NCBI GenBank assembly: GCA_945228905.1
Contig: CALYOH010000006.1
Span: forward strand, 1 to 33,279
Direction of reading: 5' to 3'
Length of the DNA stretch: 33,279 nucleotides
Origin: an uncultured Caryophanales bacterium
GTDB taxonomy: Bacteria > Bacillota_I > Bacilli_A > RF39 > UBA660
The position numbers were made by a program, and so were the translations under genes. Positions 18,668 to 28,062 of this stretch are shown here, in pieces. Below the pieces are notes generated by a model, which saw only the letters and a list, made by a program, of their open reading frames with translations, did not search any database and was not told the DNA's origin. The stretch's first letter is position 1, and the number at the start of each line of letters is the position of its first letter.

Positions 18668-19498
18668 ACTTTGTACACTAAATACTTTTTTATAATCAGT
18701 TATTAAAGTAGAACCATTAAATGCAATAATTCTATCTTTCCAATTAGCAAATGATTCAGATTCAGCAATTGCATATGTACATTGAATATCCGCATATTTA
18801 GAACATTCTTCAGCATTAGTAACTCTAGTTCTAAATAATTTATCAGTAGTTCTAATAAATGTATTAACTGAATCTCCGGCATAATTAAAATCAATTATTG
18901 TATTACCATAATCATTCTTATTATAAATAACACTTGTACTAACTATAGTTGCAGGAGAATTTCTATCTGCTTTTTGAATAGTTATACTATAAACATTACC
19001 ATCAGTCTTTAAAACATAATAATTACCTGTATTACTATTAGCAGTTTGTGCTTTAACTACATCTTCACCTTTTAATAATAAATCATAAATATCATAACTA
19101 TTATCTCCAGAAGTAACTGCAGTATATGGACTAACACTATTTTCTCCAACTAAATAATAATATTTATTATCAGTACCTTTAATAATCTTATTATCAAAAA
19201 TAGCCTTTACTGTAATTTGAGTATCAGCAAGTTTACAATTCATCTTATTTGCATATGTTTGTCCTAAATTAATTTCATATAATTTACCTTCACTCGTAAC
19301 AATATGAGTACCAGTTAAATATTTAATTTTTTCATAACTAGTATCATCTTTATTTTCTGGAAAGAATGAACTACATATAAATTCTCCTCCTACAGTAAAT
19401 CCATCATGTCTTAAATCTCTAGTAACGTCTCCATCACATGCACTACAAAATAGTAATACAAAACTCATAATAATAGAAATTTTAAAAATTCTTTTCAT
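18665..19498 (-). CDS. putative lipoprotein (277 aa)
   Basis: Start at 19498: MKRIFKISIIMSFVLLFCSACDGDV, lipobox-like FCSAC; AAGGAAGG upstream. Confidence 0.75.
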   Translation of the reverse strand: MKRIFKISIIMSFVLLFCSACDGDVTRDLRHDGFTVGGEFICSSFFPENKDDTSYEKIKYLTGTHIVTSEGKLYEINLGQTYANKMNCKLADTQITVKAIFDNKIIKGTDNKYYYLVGENSVSPYTAVTSGDNSYDIYDLLLKGEDVVKAQTANSNTGNYYVLKTDGNVYSITIQKADRNSPATIVSTSVIYNKNDYGNTIIDFNYAGDSVNTFIRTTDKLFRTRVTNAEECSKYADIQCTYAIAESESFANWKDRIIAFNGSTLITDYKKVFSVQS

Positions 19499-19563
19499 AT
19501 CAATACCTTCCTTATAATAAGAATATATCATATTTTAAAAATAAATTAAATAGAAATGTGAAA

Positions 19564-19860
19564 TCATTTTCTATCCAATTTTTTTAATTTCTTTTTTATA
19601 AGAAAAACTAAATCCATTGGTCCATTAATCTTATTAAGTACTAGTAAAGCATCTTGTAATTTTACTCTTTCACTAACATTATCTTTAATATCATTAGCTT
19701 CTTTTTTATAATCATAATCTTTAATAGGATTAACTTCTATAAAATCAATAATATATTTCTTTATATCATCCATAACAAATTCTTTTAATGAATATTCATC
19801 CATTAAAGAAACTCCATAATATCCACCAACTAAATATCTAAATTGATTTTCAAGTTTCAT
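19564..19860 (-). CDS. hypothetical protein (98 aa)
   Basis: ATG at 19860 with AGGTGAT RBS and TGATATAAT at 19878-19886. Confidence 0.65.
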   Translation of the reverse strand: MKLENQFRYLVGGYYGVSLMDEYSLKEFVMDDIKKYIIDFIEVNPIKDYDYKKEANDIKDNVSERVKLQDALLVLNKINGPMDLVFLIKKKLKKLDRK

Positions 19861-19877
19861 GTAAATCACCTGAAATA

Positions 19878-19886
19878 ATTATATCA
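19878..19886 (-). promoter_or_regulatory. extended -10 (TGATATAAT) upstream of the 98-aa gene
   Basis: attatatca on +; divergent from the plus-strand gene at 19930 (TGTTAAAAT at 19902-19910). Confidence 0.45.
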
Positions 19887-19929
19887 AAAAAATATAAATT
19901 ATGTTAAAATTATCATAGAGGTATAGAAT

Positions 19930-20517
19930 ATGAAGAAAAGAAAAGATTTGACTTTTATAATGATCTTCTTTCTTACATTATGTTTATCTATAACATATTT
20001 ATTTCAAACATCATACGCTAAATATAGAAAACAATTAGAAGGAGAATTAAATGCTACTATAGCAAGTTGGCTAATCAAAGTTAATAATGAAGATATTACA
20101 CAATCTAGAACTTTAGAAAATGAGATAATACCAGTATTTGATACCAACCCATATGTAAAAGAAAATACAATAGCACCTGGAAGTACAGGATATTTTGATA
20201 TAATAATAGAAACAGTAAATGTAGATGTAGATTACAACGTAGAAATAGTTGATTCAAAAGAAGCTACAGATTTACAAGACTTTGTATTAAAACAATATGA
20301 ACTTAATGATTCAGGCACAAGAATAGATATAACAGATCATACATTTAGTAAAGATTTTACTAAGAATACAGAACAAACTAAAATAAGATTTTACTTTGTA
20401 TGGGATGATGATGAAGCAACACAAACAATGAATAATCAAGATGATACATCATATCAATTAGATAATGAAACAACAAAGATTTCTCTAGCAATTCAGTTCA
20501 AACAAAAAAACAGTTAA
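19930..20517 (+). CDS. TasA/camelysin (CalY)-like SipW-dependent surface protein
   Basis: Signal segment ending QTSYAKYRKQLEGELNATIASWLIKVNNEDIT, then ENTIAPGSTGYFDIIIETVNVDVDYNVEI. The only convincing plus-strand gene. Confidence 0.8.
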   Translation: MKKRKDLTFIMIFFLTLCLSITYLFQTSYAKYRKQLEGELNATIASWLIKVNNEDITQSRTLENEIIPVFDTNPYVKENTIAPGSTGYFDIIIETVNVDVDYNVEIVDSKEATDLQDFVLKQYELNDSGTRIDITDHTFSKDFTKNTEQTKIRFYFVWDDDEATQTMNNQDDTSYQLDNETTKISLAIQFKQKNS

Positions 20518-20530
20518 TAAACTGTTTTTT
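20505..20530. terminator. bidirectional intrinsic terminator between convergent TasA-like genes
   Basis: AAAAAACAGTT-AATA-AACTGTTTTTT. Confidence 0.75.
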
Positions 20531-20532
20531 TA

Positions 20533-21261
20533 TTATGAATTAACTTGTTGAACTACTACTTTGAATTTCATTTCTATACATGGAAGATTATTATCTTTTT
20601 CATATTTTCCACATGCTTCTCCAAAATAAGTATCAGCATCATCTTTATATAAATATAAATTATTTCTCATTGATGGAAATGTTATGTCAGTAACTGTTGC
20701 TTCTGTATAATTAGTTCCACTCTTATTATAATAAATAAATGATGGATTATAAGTATAAAGGTTATCTAATTGGTAATATTTAGAGGTATCTTCATATTTC
20801 CAAGATAAATTAATATTAAAATTAGCACTACTTCCTGAAGCTACAGTATCACTAGAAGTACTAACTAATAATGAAAATGGATATTTATTTTGAAAATCAC
20901 TAAGTACTTGTTCTGAATTGGTAACATTTATTTCATTACCTAACACTTTCACACTAGTAAGCCAATAACTAATATCAGCTGATACTTCACCATTATTATT
21001 AATTTGAACAGTATGATTATAATCTAACATACCAGGCATCATATCAGTAATTGCAACATTAACTGAATTAGTTACAACATCATTTTCAGTAAATTCAACA
21101 TCCCAGCTTGCAACACTCATATCAACATTTAATGTAGCTTGAGATATAAATGCAAACCAAGCATAAGCATTAATACTTAAAGTAAATAATATGAAAAGTA
21201 AAGGAAAAATTAACTTCTTACGTCTACTTTTTCTTTTATCTTTTAAATCATCTTGATTCAT
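20533..21261 (-). CDS. TasA/camelysin-like SipW-dependent surface protein
   Basis: LSINAYAWFAFISQATLNVDMSVASWDVEFTEN ... MMPGMLDYNHTVQINNNGEVSADISYWL. Confidence 0.8.
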   Translation of the reverse strand: MNQDDLKDKRKSRRKKLIFPLLFILFTLSINAYAWFAFISQATLNVDMSVASWDVEFTENDVVTNSVNVAITDMMPGMLDYNHTVQINNNGEVSADISYWLTSVKVLGNEINVTNSEQVLSDFQNKYPFSLLVSTSSDTVASGSSANFNINLSWKYEDTSKYYQLDNLYTYNPSFIYYNKSGTNYTEATVTDITFPSMRNNLYLYKDDADTYFGEACGKYEKDNNLPCIEMKFKVVVQQVNS

Positions 21262-21295
21262 ACATATACCTCCCTTCTACAATTAATATCTATTC

Positions 21296-22003
21296 TTAAT
21301 CATTTGAATCTTCAATTAAAAACTTATCTACTTTTAATTCTATATCATCTGAATTGTCTTCTTCTTTTTCCTCTTCCATTTCTAATATTTCAGTCTCTTC
21401 TTCTTTTTCTTCTTTATTATTATCAGTTTCTTTTTCATTAGCAATCTCTAACTTTTCTTCTTTCATTTCATTAAGAGTTGCAAAAACTTCTAAAGAAATA
21501 ATTATAACTATTGGACAAAATACACATAAGAAGAATCCTAACTGACTCTTAACAATATGATTAACTGGTGAAATAACAGGAACAATTCCAACTACTTTAC
21601 CTAAAACTTGATCATCATAGATAGCTGGATCTTCTATATCATTCTTAACACCCTTAGTAGTAAATACTCTTCCACCATCTTTTTCATTATTTTCTATAGC
21701 AATAATTCTATGGGTAACAAGTTTACCATCTAGTCCCGCTCTTTCTCCATTATAAACAATGTCATCTCCTACTTTTAATTTATTAGTATCAAAATCTTTT
21801 ACTAAGATAACATCATGTACTTCATATACTCCACTCATCGAACTAGAAGCTATATCAAACATTCTATATCCAAATACACTTCTATTTCCAGAGACATTTT
21901 GAATTATTATAAATGCTAAATATAAACAAATTGTTATAAAGAATACTGCCTTAACAATACCAAAAATGATTTTAAATATTTTATTATCTAAAATTTTTTC
22001 CAT
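21296..22003 (-). CDS. sipW: signal peptidase I, SipW (ER/archaeal) type
   Basis: FDIASSSMSGVYEVHDVILVKDFDTNKLKVGDDIVYNG...GKLVTHRIIAIENN...VFTTKGVKND...VLGKVVGIVPVI; catalytic Ser (SSSM) and His (THRI) present. Confidence 0.88.
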   Translation of the reverse strand: MEKILDNKIFKIIFGIVKAVFFITICLYLAFIIIQNVSGNRSVFGYRMFDIASSSMSGVYEVHDVILVKDFDTNKLKVGDDIVYNGERAGLDGKLVTHRIIAIENNEKDGGRVFTTKGVKNDIEDPAIYDDQVLGKVVGIVPVISPVNHIVKSQLGFFLCVFCPIVIIISLEVFATLNEMKEEKLEIANEKETDNNKEEKEEETEILEMEEEKEEDNSDDIELKVDKFLIEDSND

Positions 22004-22004
22004 T

Positions 22005-23144
22005 TTAAGCCTCTTTTCCTAACATTCTAATAATATCATTATAATTATTTAATTCCTTATCAAAACATCTATCAATAGTTTTTAATATACTATTACTTCT
22101 CTTTTCATTCTTCTCTTTAATTGTTTTTAATTGTTTACTAAATAAATAAGCAATTTTATCTTCATCTAACTCCTCAGAAGAATCTAATAAATTATCTATT
22201 AATCTCTTCATCATTTGATTAATAATAACTGTTTCACTAGCATCTTGACTAGAATTAATTAAATTTTTATTAGCAATAAAAGACATTAAGAATGCTTGAT
22301 CATATTCATTCTTTAATATACCTCTATCATAATAATCTCTTTTATCTTTTTCTTTTTTATCCTTACTTTCAAAACTTTGAATATAATTCCATAATTCTTC
22401 TGCTTTTCTAAAGTTAGGATTCTTTAAAATAACATTTGTTTTTCTAATTGGACTTCTAACTGGAGGTACGTGTAATCTATTAAGAGTTTGCCATAACTCA
22501 GTACCAGTAAATCCATCTAATTGTACTTTAATTTTATATAATCTATCTTTTAAACTCATGTGATTTCTTTCTCCACCAGTTTCTTTAACTATCTTAGAAA
22601 TGTCACTTAAGTCTATAGATATTTTTAAATCATCAGCATCTACTTTAGTAATTGCTTCATATCTCATAATATTTTTATCTAAACAATATGAATTTCCTGT
22701 AGTAGCATTAGTTCTATTTTCAAAGAACTGTCTTGTATTATTTATTAGAGTAAAGATAAATCTATTTTCATAAGTATCCATACTCTCTTCACGATTAATA
22801 TTTAATATTTTTGAAGGTTTAACATCACCATTATCTTCAATCTTTTGAATAAGATTAGTATGTTGAGATAGATGGATAACAGATTCAACAGTTACACGTT
22901 TTGCTAACTCAACTTTAACAATCTCTTCATCATTAATGATAAATCTCTTAGGGTTACGAAGAATATTATCTATATATGGAATAGTATCTTCTAATTTATC
23001 AACCCATTCATAATTAAATTCTTTCATATCATAATCTCTTTTTATGAATAACGTAGAACTTAAATTATTAAGGAATTTATCAGTTGGATCTAATTGTTCT
23101 TCTTCCTGAAGTTTTTCTTCTTCATCTAAAATTTCTATATCCAT
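22005..23144 (-). CDS. DUF2357-like McrBC-associated protein without an obvious nuclease domain
   Basis: REESMDTYENRFIFTLINNTRQFFENR and LHVPPVRSPIRKTNVILKNPNFRKAEELWNYI resemble DUF2357; immediately downstream of the McrB-like ATPase. Confidence 0.6.
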   Translation of the reverse strand: MDIEILDEEEKLQEEEQLDPTDKFLNNLSSTLFIKRDYDMKEFNYEWVDKLEDTIPYIDNILRNPKRFIINDEEIVKVELAKRVTVESVIHLSQHTNLIQKIEDNGDVKPSKILNINREESMDTYENRFIFTLINNTRQFFENRTNATTGNSYCLDKNIMRYEAITKVDADDLKISIDLSDISKIVKETGGERNHMSLKDRLYKIKVQLDGFTGTELWQTLNRLHVPPVRSPIRKTNVILKNPNFRKAEELWNYIQSFESKDKKEKDKRDYYDRGILKNEYDQAFLMSFIANKNLINSSQDASETVIINQMMKRLIDNLLDSSEELDEDKIAYLFSKQLKTIKEKNEKRSNSILKTIDRCFDKELNNYNDIIRMLGKEA

Positions 23145-23161
23145 CTAATCACCTCTAGTCA

Positions 23162-24748
23162 TTAAACCATTTTCTTAAGTCTATTTAAATAATCTTTACA
23201 TTCATTGAAATGATCTTTACCAAAAGTCTTATCTAAGAATTCAATATAAGGATCAATTTCATCTCTAATATATGCTAAGTTTAATTGTTCAAACTTACGT
23301 AAGATTTTACGAGCTATATAATAGTCAACTCCATCAACTTCTTGTCCACCACATTCAATATAAGTAGCAACAAAGTCTTTCATTTGCTTAACAATACGGT
23401 TACCGAAAGCAATACGGAAATGTTTAATTACATAGTCATCCATTTCTTCAATCTTTTGTTCCATCTCACTTGATAAAGGATGATTCTTTTTAGCTTCAGC
23501 AAATAATCCTTCTAAGTAAGAGTTATTAATATTCATTGAATCAGTTTCTACTGGTTCAAATACTTGTCCTTTATCATTAATATCTATTGGCATAGCACGG
23601 TCATACACTTTATCAGTAACTGCAAATGTAGAATCATCATTATTGATTGTACCAATATACCACATATTGCCAGGAATCTTTAATTTACCATTAGTTAATC
23701 TTTTAGGGTCAGTATCCCAAGAACTTGGAACTAACTCAATTATCCATTCATCTCTAGAAGGCATTTCTAGAATAGATAACATTTCTGCAAAGTAATACTC
23801 AACTCTGGCAATATTCATTTCATCTAGTACAGTTAAATAAACATCATCGGTATAACCAGCTAAATACATACCTTTTAATACATCAGTTTCATTAAACTTC
23901 TTAGTAAACTCGTTGAAATATCCAAATAACTCTGTTCTATCTCTCCAAGAAGGTTGAACAGAAGCCATAATAGCATCATTTCTAATAAACTTACCCCAAG
24001 CATATGCTAAGGAAGTTTTACCAGTACCAGAAATACCTTGAAGTATAACTAACTTAGTAGCACTTAAACTAGATATAAATAATCTAATCATTTCAGTTGT
24101 ATAGTATAGTCTTAATTTAGAAGCAGCAAAGTTTCTAAATAATTCAACTAATTCTTGTAAAGTAAATGTATTATTATAATTTTGAATCTTATAATCTTTA
24201 TATTCTAAATCAATAGCATGTAACTTAGTAAATCTAATATTATCTAAACTTACATCTTCTAAATTCTCATCATTAGAATCTTCCTCACTAGTATTAGCTT
24301 CTCCTACAGATCCACTAGATGTACTACTACCACCACTAGTAGCAATAGAAGCACTCTCTCCAGGTTTTAATCCTAACTGAGATACCTTCATAGCAAGTAT
24401 TTGCTCTTTCTCTTGTACTAAAGTAGCAACTTGTCTATTTAATGAACCTATCTCTTCTAACATAGATTCTTGTTCTACTAAAGTCTTTCTAAATTTAAAG
24501 TATCTTCTAAATACAAATCCTATAATTAAAACAATTAATCCTAGAATTACTATCATTATAATAACTGCTAAAATTACAAGTATCCACTCTAGTCCACCGA
24601 AATCTTTTCTATAAAAATCAATTACACTTAGATATTCGCTTATATTAAACATTTGAATAAATCCTTTAATAATTCCTCCAAATATCAAACCAACTCCAGA
24701 AAAGAAAACAGACATAAATTCAAATAAAAATCTTATATATGTACTCAT
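23162..24748 (-). CDS. membrane-anchored McrB-like AAA+ ATPase
   Basis: Two N-terminal hydrophobic segments and a coiled coil. Walker A LQGISGTGKTSLA, Walker B VYLTVLDEMNIARVEYYFAEMLSILE, sensor GTINNDDSTFAVTDKVYDRA. Confidence 0.85.
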   Translation of the reverse strand: MSTYIRFLFEFMSVFFSGVGLIFGGIIKGFIQMFNISEYLSVIDFYRKDFGGLEWILVILAVIIMIVILGLIVLIIGFVFRRYFKFRKTLVEQESMLEEIGSLNRQVATLVQEKEQILAMKVSQLGLKPGESASIATSGGSSTSSGSVGEANTSEEDSNDENLEDVSLDNIRFTKLHAIDLEYKDYKIQNYNNTFTLQELVELFRNFAASKLRLYYTTEMIRLFISSLSATKLVILQGISGTGKTSLAYAWGKFIRNDAIMASVQPSWRDRTELFGYFNEFTKKFNETDVLKGMYLAGYTDDVYLTVLDEMNIARVEYYFAEMLSILEMPSRDEWIIELVPSSWDTDPKRLTNGKLKIPGNMWYIGTINNDDSTFAVTDKVYDRAMPIDINDKGQVFEPVETDSMNINNSYLEGLFAEAKKNHPLSSEMEQKIEEMDDYVIKHFRIAFGNRIVKQMKDFVATYIECGGQEVDGVDYYIARKILRKFEQLNLAYIRDEIDPYIEFLDKTFGKDHFNECKDYLNRLKKMV

Positions 24749-24750
24749 TT

Positions 24751-25806
24751 CTATTCCTCCTCAAAAACTAATACTTCCATACCATCTGCTTCATATGTAG
24801 TAAAGTAATCTAAATCAGTATATTTACAATCTTTAACTATTAAGTAATTAAAGAATCCTTCTTTATAAATAGTATCTGTTTTAGTATATATATCATTTAT
24901 ATGACTAAAATCTTGTATACATGCAAAATTATAATCTTCATAGAATGCATCTCTATGATTAACATAATTATTATAAGTAATACCAAATACTACATATTTT
25001 CTAATAAGAGGATTATCCATTAATTGAAGTATTCTATTAATTAATTGTCCTCTCCATACAAATGAATCTTTTATTTCAACAAACATCATATCAATACTCT
25101 TTCTATTAATAATAGAATCTAGTATAAATAATGAAATTTTTTGCATAATACAATAGAACTTTTTTTCATCAAAACAACTATCTTTATATACTTTACTTAC
25201 TAAAGTTTTTCTATAGTTATTTAGTGCATCTATTTTAGGAGTAATTTCATAATAATTATATTTACTATTATCCCTAAACTTTCTAATTTTAAGTTCAAAA
25301 TTACTTTCAGAAGTATCAAATAATCTTTGTCTATTATTAAAATCTTCTGTCAAATAACTAATTAATTTATTAACTATCTCAGTATTTAATAAATCTTTAA
25401 TCAATCTAGTACCAACTAAATAATTCTTAATTCTTTCAGGTATCTCTTCTTTATTATTAAATTTCATCATATCAATTTGAACTAATTCATATGTAATATC
25501 TCTTAATTCATCAATAGTTTTATTATTATCATAAAACTCTATATTACTATCAAGTATCTCTCTATCTTTATATTCCATCTTCATATCAGTTCTAATACCA
25601 GTAAATTCTTTATAAAGATTATCTAAAGTAAATTTATTATCATCAATAGTATTAAATGTTTCATAATAGTAATTATCAATATAAGTTCTTATATATCCAG
25701 CAAATACTTTTCTAATAAATTTACTATCTCTACCATAAAGAAGAATACCACACTTAATAAGGTGATTAACTTTATAATTCATATATACATTTATTAAATT
25801 GTCCAT
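24751..25806 (-). CDS. hypothetical protein (351 aa) in the ATPase operon
   Basis: ORF ends 2 nt before the ATPase start; own TGATATAAT at 25836-25844; no family recognised. Confidence 0.75.
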   Translation of the reverse strand: MDNLINVYMNYKVNHLIKCGILLYGRDSKFIRKVFAGYIRTYIDNYYYETFNTIDDNKFTLDNLYKEFTGIRTDMKMEYKDREILDSNIEFYDNNKTIDELRDITYELVQIDMMKFNNKEEIPERIKNYLVGTRLIKDLLNTEIVNKLISYLTEDFNNRQRLFDTSESNFELKIRKFRDNSKYNYYEITPKIDALNNYRKTLVSKVYKDSCFDEKKFYCIMQKISLFILDSIINRKSIDMMFVEIKDSFVWRGQLINRILQLMDNPLIRKYVVFGITYNNYVNHRDAFYEDYNFACIQDFSHINDIYTKTDTIYKEGFFNYLIVKDCKYTDLDYFTTYEADGMEVLVFEEE

Positions 25807-25835
25807 TATCTCACCTTCCTATTCTAATCTATTAA

Positions 25836-25844
25836 ATTATATCA
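25836..25844 (-). promoter_or_regulatory. extended -10 (TGATATAAT) upstream of the ATPase module
   Basis: attatatca on +, 30 nt upstream of the ATG at 25806. Confidence 0.45.
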
Positions 25845-25866
25845 TAATAATAATAATATAAAACTA

Positions 25867-26799
25867 TTAACTTACTGTGTTTACATCAACTTGAATAATT
25901 GAATTATCATTAACAACTGGATATGTATAATTAGCAGTAATATCATCTTTATAAAATAATACTGTACTAGTCGAAGTAGCATTTACTTTAAAAGAAAATT
26001 TCTTAACATAATTATGTCCATTAATAGTCTGTTCCTGATAATTAGTACTTAATCTATTTAAATAATCATCATCAGTCATATCAAGGAATACAACGCTTGG
26101 ATCAAATGTTAAAGTAACAATAGCTGAATAACATTTAGCTTTATCAGTATCACTTAAATTAGCATAATCTTCTATCTTAATAACATCTCCTACATTATAA
26201 CTACCAAACGCAGTTTCTACTTCATAATAAGTAATTGCATTAGTAAGATTTAATTTTAAATACTTATCATAAGGAGCATCTACTATTTCATATGAGAATT
26301 TACTCTTTTCAACACCAATATTATATGTTGCACTTAATTTCTTTTTATATGGAGCAGTAGACTCAACATATGTCTTTATAGTTACCTCTTCTCCAGAACC
26401 AAATGAACTAACTGGAGTAACAATTAATTGATAACTATCAGTATGAGTATTCTCATAAATAATACCTTCATTTTTACTTAATACACATGTAACTGTACTT
26501 GGACAATCAGCATAAATATTATAATTAATATCTGCTTTAGTATATCTAGCATCACTCTTTCTATTATTAAGGTCTATTGTCAAAGTATAAGAATCTACAC
26601 CATTCCAGTTACTAATAGAATAACCCTTATCATTAACATTAAGTACTGTACTATTAAAGTAAAATCCTTTAGTCTCTAAAATATAATTATTAACAAGATT
26701 TAATATATATCTAGAAAATACTAAAGATATACTTAGTAATACAACTAATACTAGAAGAACAATTATACTAATTTTTTTATGTTTTCTTACAAAATTCAT
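25867..26799 (-). CDS. signal-anchored TasA-like surface protein (310 aa)
   Basis: N-terminal TM ending VFSRYILNLVNNYILETKGFYFNSTVLN, then SYTLTIDLNNRKSDARYTKADINYNI; beta-rich. Confidence 0.6.
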   Translation of the reverse strand: MNFVRKHKKISIIVLLVLVVLLSISLVFSRYILNLVNNYILETKGFYFNSTVLNVNDKGYSISNWNGVDSYTLTIDLNNRKSDARYTKADINYNIYADCPSTVTCVLSKNEGIIYENTHTDSYQLIVTPVSSFGSGEEVTIKTYVESTAPYKKKLSATYNIGVEKSKFSYEIVDAPYDKYLKLNLTNAITYYEVETAFGSYNVGDVIKIEDYANLSDTDKAKCYSAIVTLTFDPSVVFLDMTDDDYLNRLSTNYQEQTINGHNYVKKFSFKVNATSTSTVLFYKDDITANYTYPVVNDNSIIQVDVNTVS

Positions 26800-26808
26800 A
26801 TAATCCTC

Positions 26809-27417
26809 CTATACTATCTGTTTAGATTCTATATTTACTTCAATACTTTCTATATAATTTGCATAAGTAGTATCATTAGCATAAATTAATGGAAAATCAA
26901 TTACTAAAGTATATACATCAGTAGTAGTATTAGTATAATAAAAATCATAACTACTATTAGTTTTATATATCCTATACCAAGCACCATCTTCATCTTGTTT
27001 AGTTATTGGACTATTAAATATATTAGTAGCACCATTAGATGAATAATTTTGATTTCTATATAGTGATAATGTTATAGGTAAATTAGTAGTAGTACGAATA
27101 CTAATAGAATAATTAATATCTACATCACTTACACTAGTCTCATTAAAATTAGATACACTAAATTTATAAATATAAGGTTCATTAGATGGAATAATACCAT
27201 CAGTTTCAATATTAAAACTTAGTTTCTCTTCTCCAATTATATATAAAGCTCTATCAATATCAGCATTAATTTTAGCATCAACTTGATATCTAGCATATGC
27301 AGATCTTAATAGATAAAAAGATAAGAATAATAATAAAATTAATAAAAACGCAAAAAGAAGAAACTTCTTTTTTTCTTCTGCATAATTACCAAATAATTTA
27401 TTAATAATCTTATTCAT
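26809..27417 (-). CDS. TasA/camelysin-like SipW-dependent surface protein
   Basis: LLRSAYARYQVDAKINADIDRALYIIGEEKLSFN signal/N-terminal pattern. Confidence 0.7.
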   Translation of the reverse strand: MNKIINKLFGNYAEEKKKFLLFAFLLILLLFLSFYLLRSAYARYQVDAKINADIDRALYIIGEEKLSFNIETDGIIPSNEPYIYKFSVSNFNETSVSDVDINYSISIRTTTNLPITLSLYRNQNYSSNGATNIFNSPITKQDEDGAWYRIYKTNSSYDFYYTNTTTDVYTLVIDFPLIYANDTTYANYIESIEVNIESKQIV

Positions 27418-27425
27418 CTAATCAC

Positions 27426-28043
27426 CTATCCAGTATATGGTACTAAAGTTTCTCCATTATATTGTAATGCTTCAAAATTTATAGTAAAGAAATCATCTAA
27501 ATTTTCACTATCTTTAGTAAATGGTTCCATATCTTCTTCATCTACATACTCAAAATCAATATTAAGAGTAATAGTTTGTCCTCTATCAATATCTGCTAAA
27601 GAAATTATTCCAGAATATTTATTAGCAGCAGTTTTTATAACAGTACCATTACTTGCACGAATGTCTGTAAAAGTAAGAATCTTATCAGGATCAATACTCT
27701 TATCGACAAATGTAAATTCATATAAAATTGCTACTTCACTACCATAAGGGTCTAACTTTAAATTAAAAGTACCAGTAGCCCCAGGAGATATCTTTCCAGG
27801 TCTAGTATGAGCAACTCCAGTCCAAGAAATATCAGTAACAACTACTTCACTAATATCACTAGTATTATTAACTATATTAACATTGTTTATTTTAAGTTTA
27901 ATATCACTGACATCACCATCAACATCAGTATCTAATAAAGACTCATACAAACCAAAAGTAAATTTTGATCCAATATATGCTACACATAGTAATAAAATAA
28001 ACAAATATATGTTTTTAAAACTTAAAAATTTACTTTTTTTCAT
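27426..28043 (-). CDS. TasA/camelysin-like SipW-dependent surface protein
   Basis: TM then SKFTFGLYESLLDTDVDGDVSDIKLKINNV ... HTRPGKISPGATGTFNLKLDPYGSEVAILYEF. Confidence 0.7.
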   Translation of the reverse strand: MKKSKFLSFKNIYLFILLLCVAYIGSKFTFGLYESLLDTDVDGDVSDIKLKINNVNIVNNTSDISEVVVTDISWTGVAHTRPGKISPGATGTFNLKLDPYGSEVAILYEFTFVDKSIDPDKILTFTDIRASNGTVIKTAANKYSGIISLADIDRGQTITLNIDFEYVDEEDMEPFTKDSENLDDFFTINFEALQYNGETLVPYTG

Positions 28044-28062
28044 ATACTCTCCTATATTATCA

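Noticed and set aside
18703-18894. 63-aa minus-strand ORF
   Set aside because: Alternate frame inside the lipoprotein gene.
25050-25110. FVEIKDSF in the 351-aa protein as a PD-(D/E)XK ExK motif
   Set aside because: An ExK occurs, but the preceding Asp spacing is not convincing; a single short motif is insufficient.
22005-25806. A conventional McrBC-type restriction/anti-phage system
   Set aside because: Not excluded, but not favoured: ATPase is membrane-anchored, no nuclease core or methyltransferase visible, and neighbours are secretion/surface genes.
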